A stretch of 64,000 nt of DNA from NCBI GenBank assembly GCA_023140195.1, contig JAGLME010000002.1:1-64000 (forward strand). Direction: 5' to 3'. The notes under the pieces were generated by a model, which made no database searches, was not told the origin of the DNA, and was given only the letters and a program-made list of their open reading frames with translations. Of the stretch, positions 37,207 to 47,400 are shown in pieces (position 1 is the first letter of the stretch; every line of letters starts with the position of its first letter). The position numbers were made by a program, and so were the translations under genes. This DNA comes from Thermoplasmata archaeon. GTDB taxonomy: Archaea; Thermoplasmatota; Thermoplasmata; RBG-16-68-12; SOIM01.

Positions 37207-38352
37207 ATGAAAAGACGAAAACCGTCCCCGAAAGAGATTGACTGGAAGAAGAGGGACAGGCGGATACTGTTCACGTTCTTCGGATTATTGGAGCTTATCA
37301 TCTTGGGCGTGGTTGTGTCCGAGGCACTATCCGGGGATCCTGATCTTCTCCGTGCTTTTAGCAATGGCATGGGCGGCCTTACTGGTGTGTTCTCCCTCAC
37401 GGGAATCTTGGCCTTCATATACTATATGGACCGCGGGATCGTCCCCATGAAGAGAATAGCCAAGTCTTTTGCCAAGATCGCTCTGGTAGGAGCTATCGTA
37501 TCCACAGTCCTCCTGACGTATCTCGAGGTTGCTCTCGTTATTGAGGACTCGCTCCAGCTTGTGGTTGCAGCGCTCGTGATCTACCTGGGCATGTTTCTTG
37601 CCTTTTTTCTCGCCCTGTTCATATTCATGCTGATGGGTTTCGGTGTGATGGCAGTTCTCTTCATCGGTCAGAAGCGGTTCACTTCGGAGACCCTCATCAG
37701 CATCAAGGGGATAACCGCGAACACCGAGGACCCCACCAAGATACAGGTCAAGAAGAAAGGAATGGAGTTCCCCATCCTGCATTGGATGTACGCCATCCCT
37801 GACGTTCTGGACACTGGAACCCTCACCATAGACAGGGTCGGCCCACGCGACAAGTTCCCCTGGAAGCCCTTCCTGACCGCGCTAAAATGGGAGACCATCT
37901 TCAGCATGGTTCTGGCCGTCTATGTGAGCCTGAACCCGTTCCTCTTGGGCTGGTCCGACCTTGCGGGACGATTCAGCCTAGCCTCGAACCTCTCCATCCT
38001 AGTACCGATGTTCATTCTTCCCTGGTTCATATTCCTTCGACTCAATGCTCGTATCAAGGGGCCGGTCAGGGACTTCAAGCTGTTCAACGGAATCAAGGGC
38101 CGCATGGCGAGCACGCTCATCGCCTTCGGTACGCTCATCGTATTCATTCGATATGCCCTGAGGGACATTGGTGCCCTTGAGATCATCCAAGGGATCTTGG
38201 GCTTCTACTTGATTCTTCTGGCGGTGATCGTCGTGGTCACCTTCGTGTATTTCAACAACTTCGAGGACCCCCTGGTGAGGACGACGCTCCGTGAACTGGA
38301 GAAACGAGAGGATGGACCTGCGATGACGGCCGTTGAACCCGAAGACCTTTGA
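37207..38352 (+). CDS. polytopic membrane protein of unknown function
   Basis: The 381-aa protein has about eight or nine membrane helices, in two groups separated by a soluble segment (about 155-220: RFTSETLISIKGITANTED, then DRVGPRDKFPW). The N-terminus is strongly basic (MKRRKPSPKEIDWKKRDRR) and probably cytoplasmic. The C-terminal tail is acidic. A very good AGGAAGGAGG site lies just before the ATG, and the gene is 12 bp after gltX, so it is probably in the same transcript. I do not recognise a transporter family signature. Confidence 0.85.
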   Translation: MKRRKPSPKEIDWKKRDRRILFTFFGLLELIILGVVVSEALSGDPDLLRAFSNGMGGLTGVFSLTGILAFIYYMDRGIVPMKRIAKSFAKIALVGAIVSTVLLTYLEVALVIEDSLQLVVAALVIYLGMFLAFFLALFIFMLMGFGVMAVLFIGQKRFTSETLISIKGITANTEDPTKIQVKKKGMEFPILHWMYAIPDVLDTGTLTIDRVGPRDKFPWKPFLTALKWETIFSMVLAVYVSLNPFLLGWSDLAGRFSLASNLSILVPMFILPWFIFLRLNARIKGPVRDFKLFNGIKGRMASTLIAFGTLIVFIRYALRDIGALEIIQGILGFYLILLAVIVVVTFVYFNNFEDPLVRTTLRELEKREDGPAMTAVEPEDL

Positions 38353-38388
38353 CGTCGCATTACCATCCATCCGAACCATATCAGAAGT

Positions 38389-38400
38389 CTTATATATGCC
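38389..38400 (+). promoter_or_regulatory. TATA box of the FKBP gene
   Basis: CTTATATATG lies about 75 nt before the ATG at 38473, giving a leader of about 50 nt that ends with GGAGTGA. Confidence 0.5.
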
Positions 38401-38472
38401 CGCCCTGAGTGCGCAATATTCGCCAGGAATGAGTTTCTGGCTTGTTCTTTGCGAAGATAAGGAGTGAATGGA

Positions 38473-38904
38473 ATGCCAATAGGAAACGGAGACAAGGTCA
38501 AGCTGGAGTACAAGGGAACTCTGGACGATGGGACGGTGTTCGACAGTTCGGAGACACACGGCGAACCGCTGGAGTTCGAAGTGGGCGCCCAACAGGTCAT
38601 CGCGGGCTTCGAGGAAGCTGTCATGGGAATGGAAGAGGGTGAGGACAAGACCTTCAAGTTGGAAGCAGGCGATGCCTACGGCGAACACAACCCGCAACTG
38701 GTCAAGGCCGTGCCCAGGGACAAGATGCCTCTGGATGAGGAACCGGAAGCCGGAATGATGCTGCTGACAGAGCTTCCAAACGGGGCCAAGGTACCCGCCG
38801 TCATAACTGAAGTTGCCGAAGAAGAAGTCACGATCGATCTCAACCACCCCCTGGCCGGAAAGGCGCTGACCTTCGAGATCAAGGTCGTTGGCATTTCGTC
38901 TTAG
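38473..38904 (+). CDS. FKBP-type peptidyl-prolyl isomerase, SlyD-like
   Basis: This 143-aa protein has the FKBP core: LDDGTVFDSSETHGEPLEFE, VGAQQVIAGFEEAVMGMEEG and the inserted-in-flap chaperone segment (about 65-120) typical of short archaeal FKBP/SlyD proteins. It speeds proline isomerisation and acts as a folding chaperone in the cytoplasm. The ATG at 38473 is preferred because GGAGTGA is well placed before it; an in-frame GTG lies nine bases upstream. The His-rich metal tail of E. coli SlyD is absent. Confidence 0.95.
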   Translation: MPIGNGDKVKLEYKGTLDDGTVFDSSETHGEPLEFEVGAQQVIAGFEEAVMGMEEGEDKTFKLEAGDAYGEHNPQLVKAVPRDKMPLDEEPEAGMMLLTELPNGAKVPAVITEVAEEEVTIDLNHPLAGKALTFEIKVVGISS

Positions 38905-38981
38905 AATCTCCTCCCACATTCTCGAACCACTAGAGGTTCAGAAAAAACCATTTACCCTTCTTACCTTATCGTTTGAAATGC

Positions 38982-40139
38982 ATGTTCGCAGAAAGAATGA
39001 GTTTTATCCAGCCTTCAGGAACCCTCAAACTGTCTGGCATGGCCGCTGACTTGCGGGCCGAAGGAAAGGACGTGATATCCTTCGGGCTGGGAGAGATGGA
39101 CTATCCCACGCCGGAACTCGTGGTGGACGCGGCCAAGAAGGCACTGGATCAGGGGTTGACCAAGTACGGCCCCTCGAGAGGACTTCCCGAATTGAGGGAG
39201 GAGATCGCCAAATGCAGCCGTGAGAAGAGCGGGATCCCCTGCGGTCCCGAGAACGTCCTGGTCACGCCGGCCAAGTTCGCAATATACCTAAGCTGCGTCG
39301 CCCTGCTGGACAACGGGGAAGAGGCCCTCATCCCGGACCCAGGCTGGGTATCATTCAAGGATATGGTCCACGCCGTCGGCGGCAAGCCCAAGTTCTACAA
39401 GCTCAAGAAAGGGTACTTCCTACCCGACGAAGAGGACCTGAAAGGGCTGATAAACGAGAAGACCAAGCTCATCATACTTAACACGCCTTCAAATCCTGCA
39501 GGTTCAGTGTTTCCCAGACAGACACTCGAGATGATCGGGGACCTGGCCAAGGACAATGACATTTATGTCATAAGCGACGAGGTCTACGAGAACCAGGTGT
39601 TCGATGGAGAGCACCATTCGATCGCCTCGATGGAAGGCATGGCAGACAGGACAATCACGGTCAACGGATTCTCAAAGACGTATTCGATGACGGGGTGGCG
39701 CATCGGCTGGCTGACCGCTCCTGCCTCCATAGTGGACGCTCTTGGCAGACTGCAGGAACACACCTTGACATGCTTACCCGCATTCATACAGAAAGGTGGC
39801 CTGGCTGCCCTCCAGGGATCCCAGGCTTTCATAGACGAGACAAGGGAAGAGCTCCGCAGGTTGCGCGATTTGGTGCACGAGAGGCTGAGCTCGATGGACG
39901 GATTGGACTGCCGCAAGCCGGAGGGTACCTTCTACATCTTCCCCAGATACGAGTTCGATGTGCCATCGGCTGAACTTGCTGAACGCATACTGAACGAGAG
40001 CAATGTACTGGTCATCCCCGGGAGCGCGTTCGGACCGGCTGGAGAGAATCACCTCAGGTTGGCCTTCGCTAAGAAGGACGAAGTGCTAGAAGAAGGACTG
40101 AGAAGGCTTGAACTAGCCTTGGGAAAAATAAAGAGATAA
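38982..40139 (+). CDS. PLP-dependent class I aminotransferase (aspartate aminotransferase-like)
   Basis: The 385-aa product belongs to fold-type I aminotransferases. Lys232 in NGFSKTYSMTGWRIGW binds PLP; NTPSNPAG (167-174) and SDEVYE (198-203) supply other cofactor contacts. The N-terminus FAERMSFIQPSGTLKLSG aligns with archaeal aspartate aminotransferases, which supports ATG 38982 over the TTG at 38973 or ATG 38997. The substrate could be aspartate, alanine or an aromatic amino acid. It converges on the surface-protein gene at 40150 with 10 bp between stops. Confidence 0.93.
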   Translation: MFAERMSFIQPSGTLKLSGMAADLRAEGKDVISFGLGEMDYPTPELVVDAAKKALDQGLTKYGPSRGLPELREEIAKCSREKSGIPCGPENVLVTPAKFAIYLSCVALLDNGEEALIPDPGWVSFKDMVHAVGGKPKFYKLKKGYFLPDEEDLKGLINEKTKLIILNTPSNPAGSVFPRQTLEMIGDLAKDNDIYVISDEVYENQVFDGEHHSIASMEGMADRTITVNGFSKTYSMTGWRIGWLTAPASIVDALGRLQEHTLTCLPAFIQKGGLAALQGSQAFIDETREELRRLRDLVHERLSSMDGLDCRKPEGTFYIFPRYEFDVPSAELAERILNESNVLVIPGSAFGPAGENHLRLAFAKKDEVLEEGLRRLELALGKIKR

Positions 40140-40149
40140 GGTGGAGGTT

Positions 40150-42498
40150 TTACTCCACCATTTCTGTCTCGCCGCAAGACGGGCACATTACTTCTATGGG
40201 TCGCTTGGACGTCGTTATCTCGATCTCCGCACCGCATGACTTGCAGTTTATCGCAAGCGGGGATGTCTCTTCTGGTGCCATCGGAGCCATCTCCTCTTCC
40301 ACGGGTGCAGGTTCTGGCGCTGCCTCTGCTGGTGCCTTCTCCGGCGCTGGCCGTTTCCTGAACACCATGAAGATGATGGCCAGGATGATCAACAACAGCA
40401 GTATCCACGAGAACAACGGTACGTCAAGAGGCCTTACCCACTCAAGGGCGCTTGCTCCGTCCTGTACATGCAGGACCTCGTTCGCAGAACCGACCCCGTT
40501 GCCGTCGCCGTCAACCACGCTAGCGTAGATCCAGATGTCACCCTCGTTGACGCCATCTGGGAGTTTGTAGTGGATAGTCCCTTCTGGGCGATCTGATTGC
40601 CAGGTATATGTCTGTCCGTTGGACATTCCATAGGTGAACACGAACTTGTCCGGAAGTCCCTCGTCGCCTCTGGGCTCGATCTTGTAGTGGATCGTGACCC
40701 TATCGCCAGGTGCGTACGTCGGGTTGTCCACCCAGATCTCGACATCATAGCCGCCTATTAGCCAGCAGACATCCATCGTCTCCACTGCCACTCCGTCCTG
40801 GTTCGCCATGATGTTGAACAGATAGTAGTTCGAAGCAACGTCTGGAACGGTGTACTCGTAGCTTCCGTCCATGGCTGAGCTGGCTATCTCGCCTTCCAGC
40901 ACTATCAGGCCGGCTGCGTCCTCAATGACGTAGAAGAAGCTTGGCGAGTCCATCAGTGTGCTTATCAGCTCGTACTCGGCGGTGATCGTGTCGCCAGGCA
41001 GGAACTGCTCGGGTTCAGCGTTCAACAGGAGAACCGCGTAGTGAACTTCCTTGTCCTCCATGTCCAGTCCCTGATCGCCATCAGCATTGTAGACTTCCAC
41101 CGTGAACCTCAGGGTCCCCTCGAAGTTGTCCGGGATGTCGTAGCTGAAGAGCGGACTGTCGCTGACCTCCTGCGCCTTGGTGCCGGACCCGGTCTCCACG
41201 ACGTAGATGTACGTGAAATCAGTGCTGGCCCCGCTTGGAACGGCGGTCTCGACGTTGACGTTGACAGTGTCGCCGGTCGTGTAGGTCTCCTTGTCGAAGA
41301 TCATGTTGGTCGCTATGGCCCTTCCGCCCGCAGCAACGTCAAAGGTGACCTCTCTTCCGGCCTCCTTCAGGTGCTTGGATGCGTTGACCCTGACCGTGAA
41401 TGTCTCGTCCTCGTCGAAATCACCCGGATCGACACTGAATGCGTACACGACACGTCCAGCAGCATCGGTGGTGAAATCATCGCCGCCGTATCCGCTGATC
41501 CTGTCGGCGCTCACACCAGTACCTTCCAGTATGGTGATCTCGACATCCACGTCGGGTTCCGGTGCCATGGTCCCTGCGACCTCTGCCTCAACCGTGACAA
41601 CGACCACGCTGTCGTGCTGGTATATCCCTCTCTCCGTCCAGATGGTCAGGTCCAGGGTGTCGACCCTGAAGTCCCAGCCGCCGAAGTTGCCATACAGGAA
41701 TGCGCTAGCTTCCCTGTCGGATCCGTAAGTCCCGTTGAACCAGATGCCGATTTCGTATCTATCGGGCAAGGCTGAACCCACGGTTGAGATCGTGAAGTCG
41801 AAGCTTCCAGATTGTTCGGACAGTGATGTCGGTCCCTCTGTGCTCTCGCTATCCTCGGACCAGACTCCCCATTCCCTGTCGTCAAACTCAACGTCCTCGA
41901 ACGACTCCTCGGTTATGAGGCGTCCATCCTTGATGGAGATGACTGAGTAGAAGACATTCACATCGTCACCAGGCAGGTATCCTGCGCTGTCCGTCTCCGC
42001 AATGATGATGTACATCTGTATGCGGAATTGGTTCGATCCAGCTGGCCACGGGAGTCTATCGTCGAAACCCTTGTCCTCGATCCACTGTTCGTCACCAACA
42101 TAGACATCATACCAACCATCAGGCAAAGCCATAGTTTTGGTTGATGAGATAGTCACGCGTGCTTGTCCACTGGCCGGGTCAAGGGATATGCCGTTGAATA
42201 TGCCAACGTTGTCAGCGAATAGTGTCTCACCGGACTTGAAGATGATCAAGTCGAAGACGTCCTCAAAGCCGTCATCGGCTCCAAATGCTTCAAGTGTGAG
42301 ATCGATCGTGTCTCCCGGGAAGAACCAATCTTGGTTGCCCCAACCCACTATCGATTCTGGATATCCGCTGTCTTCCACTGTTATCTGAACTGTGTTGTTG
42401 GCAAAGTCGTCGTCCGCCATGACTAGGGGCAGTACCCCTAGAACGGTCACAAGCATAATGCACAATGCCAAGATCTTGGCAAATCCGGTTCTTTTCAT
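40150..42498 (-). CDS. exported macroglobulin-like protein with TM helix and cytoplasmic zinc ribbon
   Basis: The 782-aa product starts at ATG 42498 after GGAGGAAAAG. Residues 1-28 are a signal peptide. The exterior (30-690) consists of about six repeated beta domains with the motif YxPGDxVxVxY (for example YLPGDDVNVFYSV, YTTGDTVNVNVET, YAPGDRVTIHYKI), like MG domains of alpha-2-macroglobulins. A TM helix (about 695-713) is followed by a Pro/Ala/Glu linker and a C-terminal zinc ribbon: C752xxC755, 16 residues, C772xxC775. The zinc ribbon should face the cytoplasm. No thioester motif is visible. It may sense the exterior and recruit a protein or RNA partner inside. A TATAC box lies near 42594-42601 on the minus strand. 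Confidence 0.9.
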   Translation of the reverse strand: MKRTGFAKILALCIMLVTVLGVLPLVMADDDFANNTVQITVEDSGYPESIVGWGNQDWFFPGDTIDLTLEAFGADDGFEDVFDLIIFKSGETLFADNVGIFNGISLDPASGQARVTISSTKTMALPDGWYDVYVGDEQWIEDKGFDDRLPWPAGSNQFRIQMYIIIAETDSAGYLPGDDVNVFYSVISIKDGRLITEESFEDVEFDDREWGVWSEDSESTEGPTSLSEQSGSFDFTISTVGSALPDRYEIGIWFNGTYGSDREASAFLYGNFGGWDFRVDTLDLTIWTERGIYQHDSVVVVTVEAEVAGTMAPEPDVDVEITILEGTGVSADRISGYGGDDFTTDAAGRVVYAFSVDPGDFDEDETFTVRVNASKHLKEAGREVTFDVAAGGRAIATNMIFDKETYTTGDTVNVNVETAVPSGASTDFTYIYVVETGSGTKAQEVSDSPLFSYDIPDNFEGTLRFTVEVYNADGDQGLDMEDKEVHYAVLLLNAEPEQFLPGDTITAEYELISTLMDSPSFFYVIEDAAGLIVLEGEIASSAMDGSYEYTVPDVASNYYLFNIMANQDGVAVETMDVCWLIGGYDVEIWVDNPTYAPGDRVTIHYKIEPRGDEGLPDKFVFTYGMSNGQTYTWQSDRPEGTIHYKLPDGVNEGDIWIYASVVDGDGNGVGSANEVLHVQDGASALEWVRPLDVPLFSWILLLLIILAIIFMVFRKRPAPEKAPAEAAPEPAPVEEEMAPMAPEETSPLAINCKSCGAEIEITTSKRPIEVMCPSCGETEMVE

Positions 42499-42593
42499 AC
42501 CTTTTCCTCCAATTAGGTGTTAACAAGGATGCAAGTCCAGTATCTCATCCCATCCTTCTTTGACCACCACGGTCAGATTTGTATGATAGTCAA

Positions 42594-42601
42594 GTATATA
42601 A
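42594..42601 (-). promoter_or_regulatory. TATA box of the macroglobulin-like gene
   Basis: TTATATAC on the minus strand is about 100 nt before the ATG, implying a leader of about 75 nt with GGAGGAAAAGG at its end. Confidence 0.45.
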
Positions 42602-42658
42602 TAATTATTGTACGCCTTTCTAATTCGTAAATAAGGGTGCTGTCCAGTCATTTCACCA

Positions 42659-44266
42659 TCACTTCCTTTTGGTCTCTCCGCGTATCTTCTCGCTGAGCTG
42701 TTCCAACCTCTTGGCGTACTTGACCTTGGGTTCCAGGAATTCGATGAACTCGAGGACCTCCTCGGCCTTGTTGTCTCCTGCCATGTGCTCTCCCTTCTTC
42801 AGGCACAGTCGCGCTGCCTCGGGATATCTTCCCGCCTCCACTAGGTGGTGCAGCCTCTCGAAGTGGTCCTCGGTCTTGAGGTGGTAATCGGCGGCCATGC
42901 TGTGGGCCTCCTTCCTCTGCTGGGCGTCCAGCCTGGAACAGAAGATGCTGCCGATCGTGGGGTTGACCGAGTAGGTTTCCCCCTCTTCTCTCAACAGAAG
43001 CATCCTGGTCAGGTTCTTGAGGACTATGGAGTTGGTGCCTTCGACCGCCTCCTTGGTCACTGGATACCTGTGGACGCTCAATCTTCTGAGGGTGTTCTCA
43101 TCCACTGCGCTGAGCTCTGAGAGTATTTGATCGTGAAGGTAGTTCTCGAATTCGGTCCTGGCCTTCTTCTCCGTCCTTGCCAGAACGAACTCCAGATACA
43201 AGGGGTGCCCTGTTGTCATCTCGTAGATGTTCTCTATCGATCTATTGGAGGCCTTCGGGTCCGAATGGGTGACGAACTTCTCGGTCGCCTCATAATTCAC
43301 TCCGGTCAGCTGGCACTCCTCTACCTTCCTGCGGAGGAGGGTGTCCCGCGTGTCGTAGAAATACGGCCTGGCCCTCGAGGTCGCGACGACCCAGCCCTTG
43401 AACCCGTCCATTTCCTTGAAGACGCCCAGAAAGGTCTCCAGCTTCCTGGACTTGTGAACGTCGTCGAACACCAGCAGGCATCCCCTGAGGTCCCTCTTGA
43501 GTATCCTTGCAACATCGTCCCAGTCTATCATCCCTCCCAGCTTCGCCTTCAACGCCTTCTTGCCCTGGGTCTCCAGGAAAGCCGATAACGAACCCAGAAC
43601 GAGCTCCGGCGTGTCCCATTCCTTGATCGAGTGATAGAACTGCGGTCCGTCGAAGTTCAAGGCCAGCCTCTTGACCAGCCGGGTCTTGCCCACTCCGGGT
43701 ATGCCCAGGACCATCATGATCCTCGGCTCAATTCCGCCGAACCAGTCCTCGAAGTACTCCAGTTCGCCTTCCCTTCCGAAGAAGTCCTCTTCTCCCTCTT
43801 CCTCCGGTGATGCTGGCTTTCCCACCTTGGAGAAGTCCTGGGGGTCGATCTCCGCGTTCGTTAGCACGAGCTCGTACGCCTTGGCCTCGCTCAGGTTCAG
43901 GTCGGTCTTGAGGACGTTTATCGCCATCTGGCCGTCCACCACCTCGAACTCCCCTGCAGGGTCCACGATCCTCACCTTCTTCTCCTTGGCGTAGTCCCGC
44001 ATCTCCCTGGCCCTGTTCTCTCCTCTCAGGTTCAGGAAATACACCTTCCTTCTCGTTTTGGCCTTGGTGACATGAGCCACCCTCTCGTCCACCTCACCCA
44101 TCTCCTTGAGGCGTTTGAGCTCGATGGCCGCGTGGGCCCTTGATATTCCCAGGTTGGTCGAGATGCCCATCTGAGTGACCTCCTCTGGGCACTGAAAACT
44201 CTCCTTGTGTCTGGTGTATTGGGAGAGATGCAATACTATCCTCTCTCCAACTGTCATGGAAGGCAT
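42659..44266 (-). CDS. winged-helix STAND-type ATPase
   Basis: The product is 535 aa. Residues 1-85 look like a winged helix-turn-helix (VGERIVLHLSQY, then NLGISRAHAAIELKRLKEMG). After a linker the ATPase begins with FFGREGELEYF, P-loop GIPGVGKTRLV (Lys194), Walker B GCLLVFDDVHKS and a sensor region VVATSRAR, followed by a helical C-terminal part. This is the MalT/NB-ARC-like layout, typical of regulators. A TTTAAATAAG TATA box about 25 nt before ATG 44266 indicates a leaderless mRNA. It lies between two large surface-protein genes, one divergent and one downstream, and may control them; that is inference. Confidence 0.88.
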   Translation of the reverse strand: MPSMTVGERIVLHLSQYTRHKESFQCPEEVTQMGISTNLGISRAHAAIELKRLKEMGEVDERVAHVTKAKTRRKVYFLNLRGENRAREMRDYAKEKKVRIVDPAGEFEVVDGQMAINVLKTDLNLSEAKAYELVLTNAEIDPQDFSKVGKPASPEEEGEEDFFGREGELEYFEDWFGGIEPRIMMVLGIPGVGKTRLVKRLALNFDGPQFYHSIKEWDTPELVLGSLSAFLETQGKKALKAKLGGMIDWDDVARILKRDLRGCLLVFDDVHKSRKLETFLGVFKEMDGFKGWVVATSRARPYFYDTRDTLLRRKVEECQLTGVNYEATEKFVTHSDPKASNRSIENIYEMTTGHPLYLEFVLARTEKKARTEFENYLHDQILSELSAVDENTLRRLSVHRYPVTKEAVEGTNSIVLKNLTRMLLLREEGETYSVNPTIGSIFCSRLDAQQRKEAHSMAADYHLKTEDHFERLHHLVEAGRYPEAARLCLKKGEHMAGDNKAEEVLEFIEFLEPKVKYAKRLEQLSEKIRGETKRK

Positions 44267-44285
44267 TGCGCTTCGAATCCCTGAA

Positions 44286-44297
44286 TGGCTTATTTAA
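44286..44297 (-). promoter_or_regulatory. TATA box of the wHTH-ATPase gene
   Basis: TTTTAAATAAG on the minus strand is centred about 25 nt before ATG 44266. In the same intergenic region GCTTTAATACAA (44404-44415) may be the plus-strand TATA box for the surface protein at 44481. Confidence 0.5.
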
Positions 44298-44480
44298 AAC
44301 GGAAACATGTCATTATCAAATGGTGAAACATCCAATGAGTTCCTGGAAGGTCTCTGTAGACCGCGACCGCTCATTGAATTGTTCCCATCTTGCAGCCCAA
44401 ACAACACGCTTTAATACAACTGACCTCATCTCGGATAATGCTAAACATTAGCACGCTTATCCAGCGGGAGGAGGATCTGC

Positions 44481-47400
44481 ATGAATAAGGCATCTACAAT
44501 GGTAGTTTTGTGGGCCATAGCTTTCTCGATGGTACTCTCCGGGTTCACCGTCCCCCAGGTCGGTATTGCCGAGAACGAGACGCCGAATGCGAACGGATAC
44601 GACTTCTCACCGGGCGCCACCCTGATACCCATGGGCGCTCTACAGTCGAACCCCCGGGAGGCATACAAGTTCGTCTTCCAGCGGGTGTTCGCTCTTAAGG
44701 AGGTCCAGTGGACGGCGGAGGAGATCATCTACGATGGAGGGACGTACCCGGCGGGAACATTCGTGACCAAGCAAGCAGTTTCCGGTGCGTTCACGTCGGT
44801 CAAGACGACATTGCCGTTAACGGTGACCAAAGCCTATTCCCTGAACAAGGTGAAGATCGCTTTGTTCTCCAGCCTGGTCAAGGACAGCAAAGGCCACGAG
44901 GTCACATGGGAGACGATATACTTCGAGAGTTTATTCAGGACATATCTCTGGGGCAACGGCTACTACACCGCTGTTAACGAGGCTTCCATAATCACCGGGG
45001 CACTGGACAATTACGACATGCTGATTCTTCCATCCATATCCAAAGGCTATGCACAAGATGTTGTCGACGCTCTGGGCACGGACGGCCTCGCCAACCTCGC
45101 CAGTTTCGTCAACGACGGTGGGATGCTGTACGCACAGGGTGACTCGACCTATCTGGTCGAAGCCGCCGGTCTGGTTGGACCCGGGACGGTAGCCCCAAGC
45201 AACAAGGTCTCCGCCTACAACAACGAAGCGGGGCTCGCATTCTTCGGAGACTCGCCTCTGAACTATTCACTTCTTTCGGACAAGATGTACATTCTGCAGG
45301 ATCCTCTGTTCCGGTCCTCCGATCCAAATGCAGTCGTGGCCAGCTATACATCCGGCGTCACGGACCCGGCACATGTCGGTTCCCCGGCTGTCCTGTCCCA
45401 TGACATCGGGACCGGGCGTGCGGTTATGGTCTCCGGACATCCGTCCGAGAAGTCCGAACTTCTTCCACTGGTACTGAACGCGCTCCTCTGGGGTCTGTCA
45501 GGCAAGGCAGATGTGAGGAACTACATCACCCAGACATACAATCCTTCACTCCCCTGGTATCTCATTCCAGGCAAGGAACAGGACGTACAGATGACAGTTT
45601 ACGGCACATTCTCTAACTACTGGGACTCACCCATTGCAAGTGTCACCATTACCGATGTCGTTGATTCTAGGTTCTATGTGGACCAGGCAAGCATAAGTCC
45701 GGCGCCGGCGAGTTTTGATGACAGTGGAATCAACACCGTCATCACCTGGAACTTCGTCGCTCCGCAAGGAGACTTCGGATACAGCTACAACGTCCTCACA
45801 GGGCCAGGAGGCGTGGACAAAGGCTGGATGCATGTTTCTGGTAGTTGGCTGGAGTATCAGGATCCGGTCACTCTTAAGGACATGGCAATAACGAGGAATG
45901 CTCTGTACATCAAATCGGCAATGCCCGCATACCTGTTGGGCGACAGGGACGTCGAGCTGGACGGGGTCTATCCCATCCCGGCGAACGGGTGGTACTTCGA
46001 TATGGCCTTCCCGCTGGAGAACAAGGAGGAGACCGATTCGCTGAATACAGTAATAATCGACATCGTTCCGTTGCAGAGTCCCTTCGTCGACGTGGTCGAC
46101 CAGACCAGGATCCCGGGAGCACTCTTCAACAGCAACTTCGGGACCAACGATCCCGTGATCGTCAATAACACCATCTTCTTCTATGACACCCCCAACTACC
46201 CGCTACCAGACGGTGTCACCGATCCAAGTACTGAGTTCACGGTGGCAGACGCCGACACTTCTTACGTCTACGACGCCAACGGCGAGAACATGACCCTGCC
46301 GGCCAAGAAACTGGTCTGGACATACGGGACGATTAGGGCGTGGGATCACAAGGAGCCGATGATAAGATACGGCATCTTCACACAGGAGGAATACCACAGG
46401 ACGGTCTCTTGCGCCAGCGACCCCATTCCCGGCTCGGTCATTATGGACGCTTCAGGCGGGTCGGTCTATGTCGCTCTTGGCGGTCATCCCATACCCTATC
46501 ACGAATACCTGCAGTCTGGAATCATCTACATTCCCGAATCCCCGGAGCCCCCGAGGGTGGACTACCAGGACATCTGGATGAGGGATCATGTTCTTGAACT
46601 CAGAACCTCGTTCTACGACGTCGTCCCGTTCCCGCCTCCGGAGGAACACGCGGTAATCACATCCACATTCGAGATGATCGTGGACGGCCAGAGGGTGCTG
46701 GACTATCCCATGGACAAGCAGGCTGACCTGAACGTGATGGTCAAGTCATGGAACGGCTACCCGCCGTACGATCCGATACTCTATCCGTACCACATGGACA
46801 TGATTCGGAATGAGACTCTGATAAGGCAGGTCGTCCCCAAGGGGCTCGGATACGAGATCGAGTACCTGGGATCGGATTTCAGCGCCAACACCGAGATCGC
46901 CGACGTGGTGGAGACCGACATAGCCTACATCATCTACTACAGGCAGGACCTGAACGCCAGCGAGAAGGAGATAATCAACGTCCGCTCTAGCTTGAAGAAC
47001 ATAGACCACGACGAGGGGACCATGAAGATAAACGACGGTGCCAGGTTCGTATACAGGCAAATCGCTGTCGGACCAAGCAGGTACGAGGTCCACGACAACC
47101 ACGTCGCCGTCGTCTGGGGTGTTCAGAACAACCTCGAACTCACGAACGTCATCGCCCCGGTGGACATCGGAACCTACGGTGACGAGATATTCAACTTCCT
47201 TGCGGTGGAGGACCCGGACGAACCTCAGGATCTGGCTGACCCGTACATCAAGAGCTACGGCTTCGGGAACATCTCGGCAACCACCTACGTGGGAGGAAGG
47301 ATCGAGAAGACCCTGCTCTATTCAAAGCTGGAGCCGGGCGAGAAGACCATGATAAGGGTGGAGATAGACAACAATCTTGGCATTGACCTTACCAACGTCA

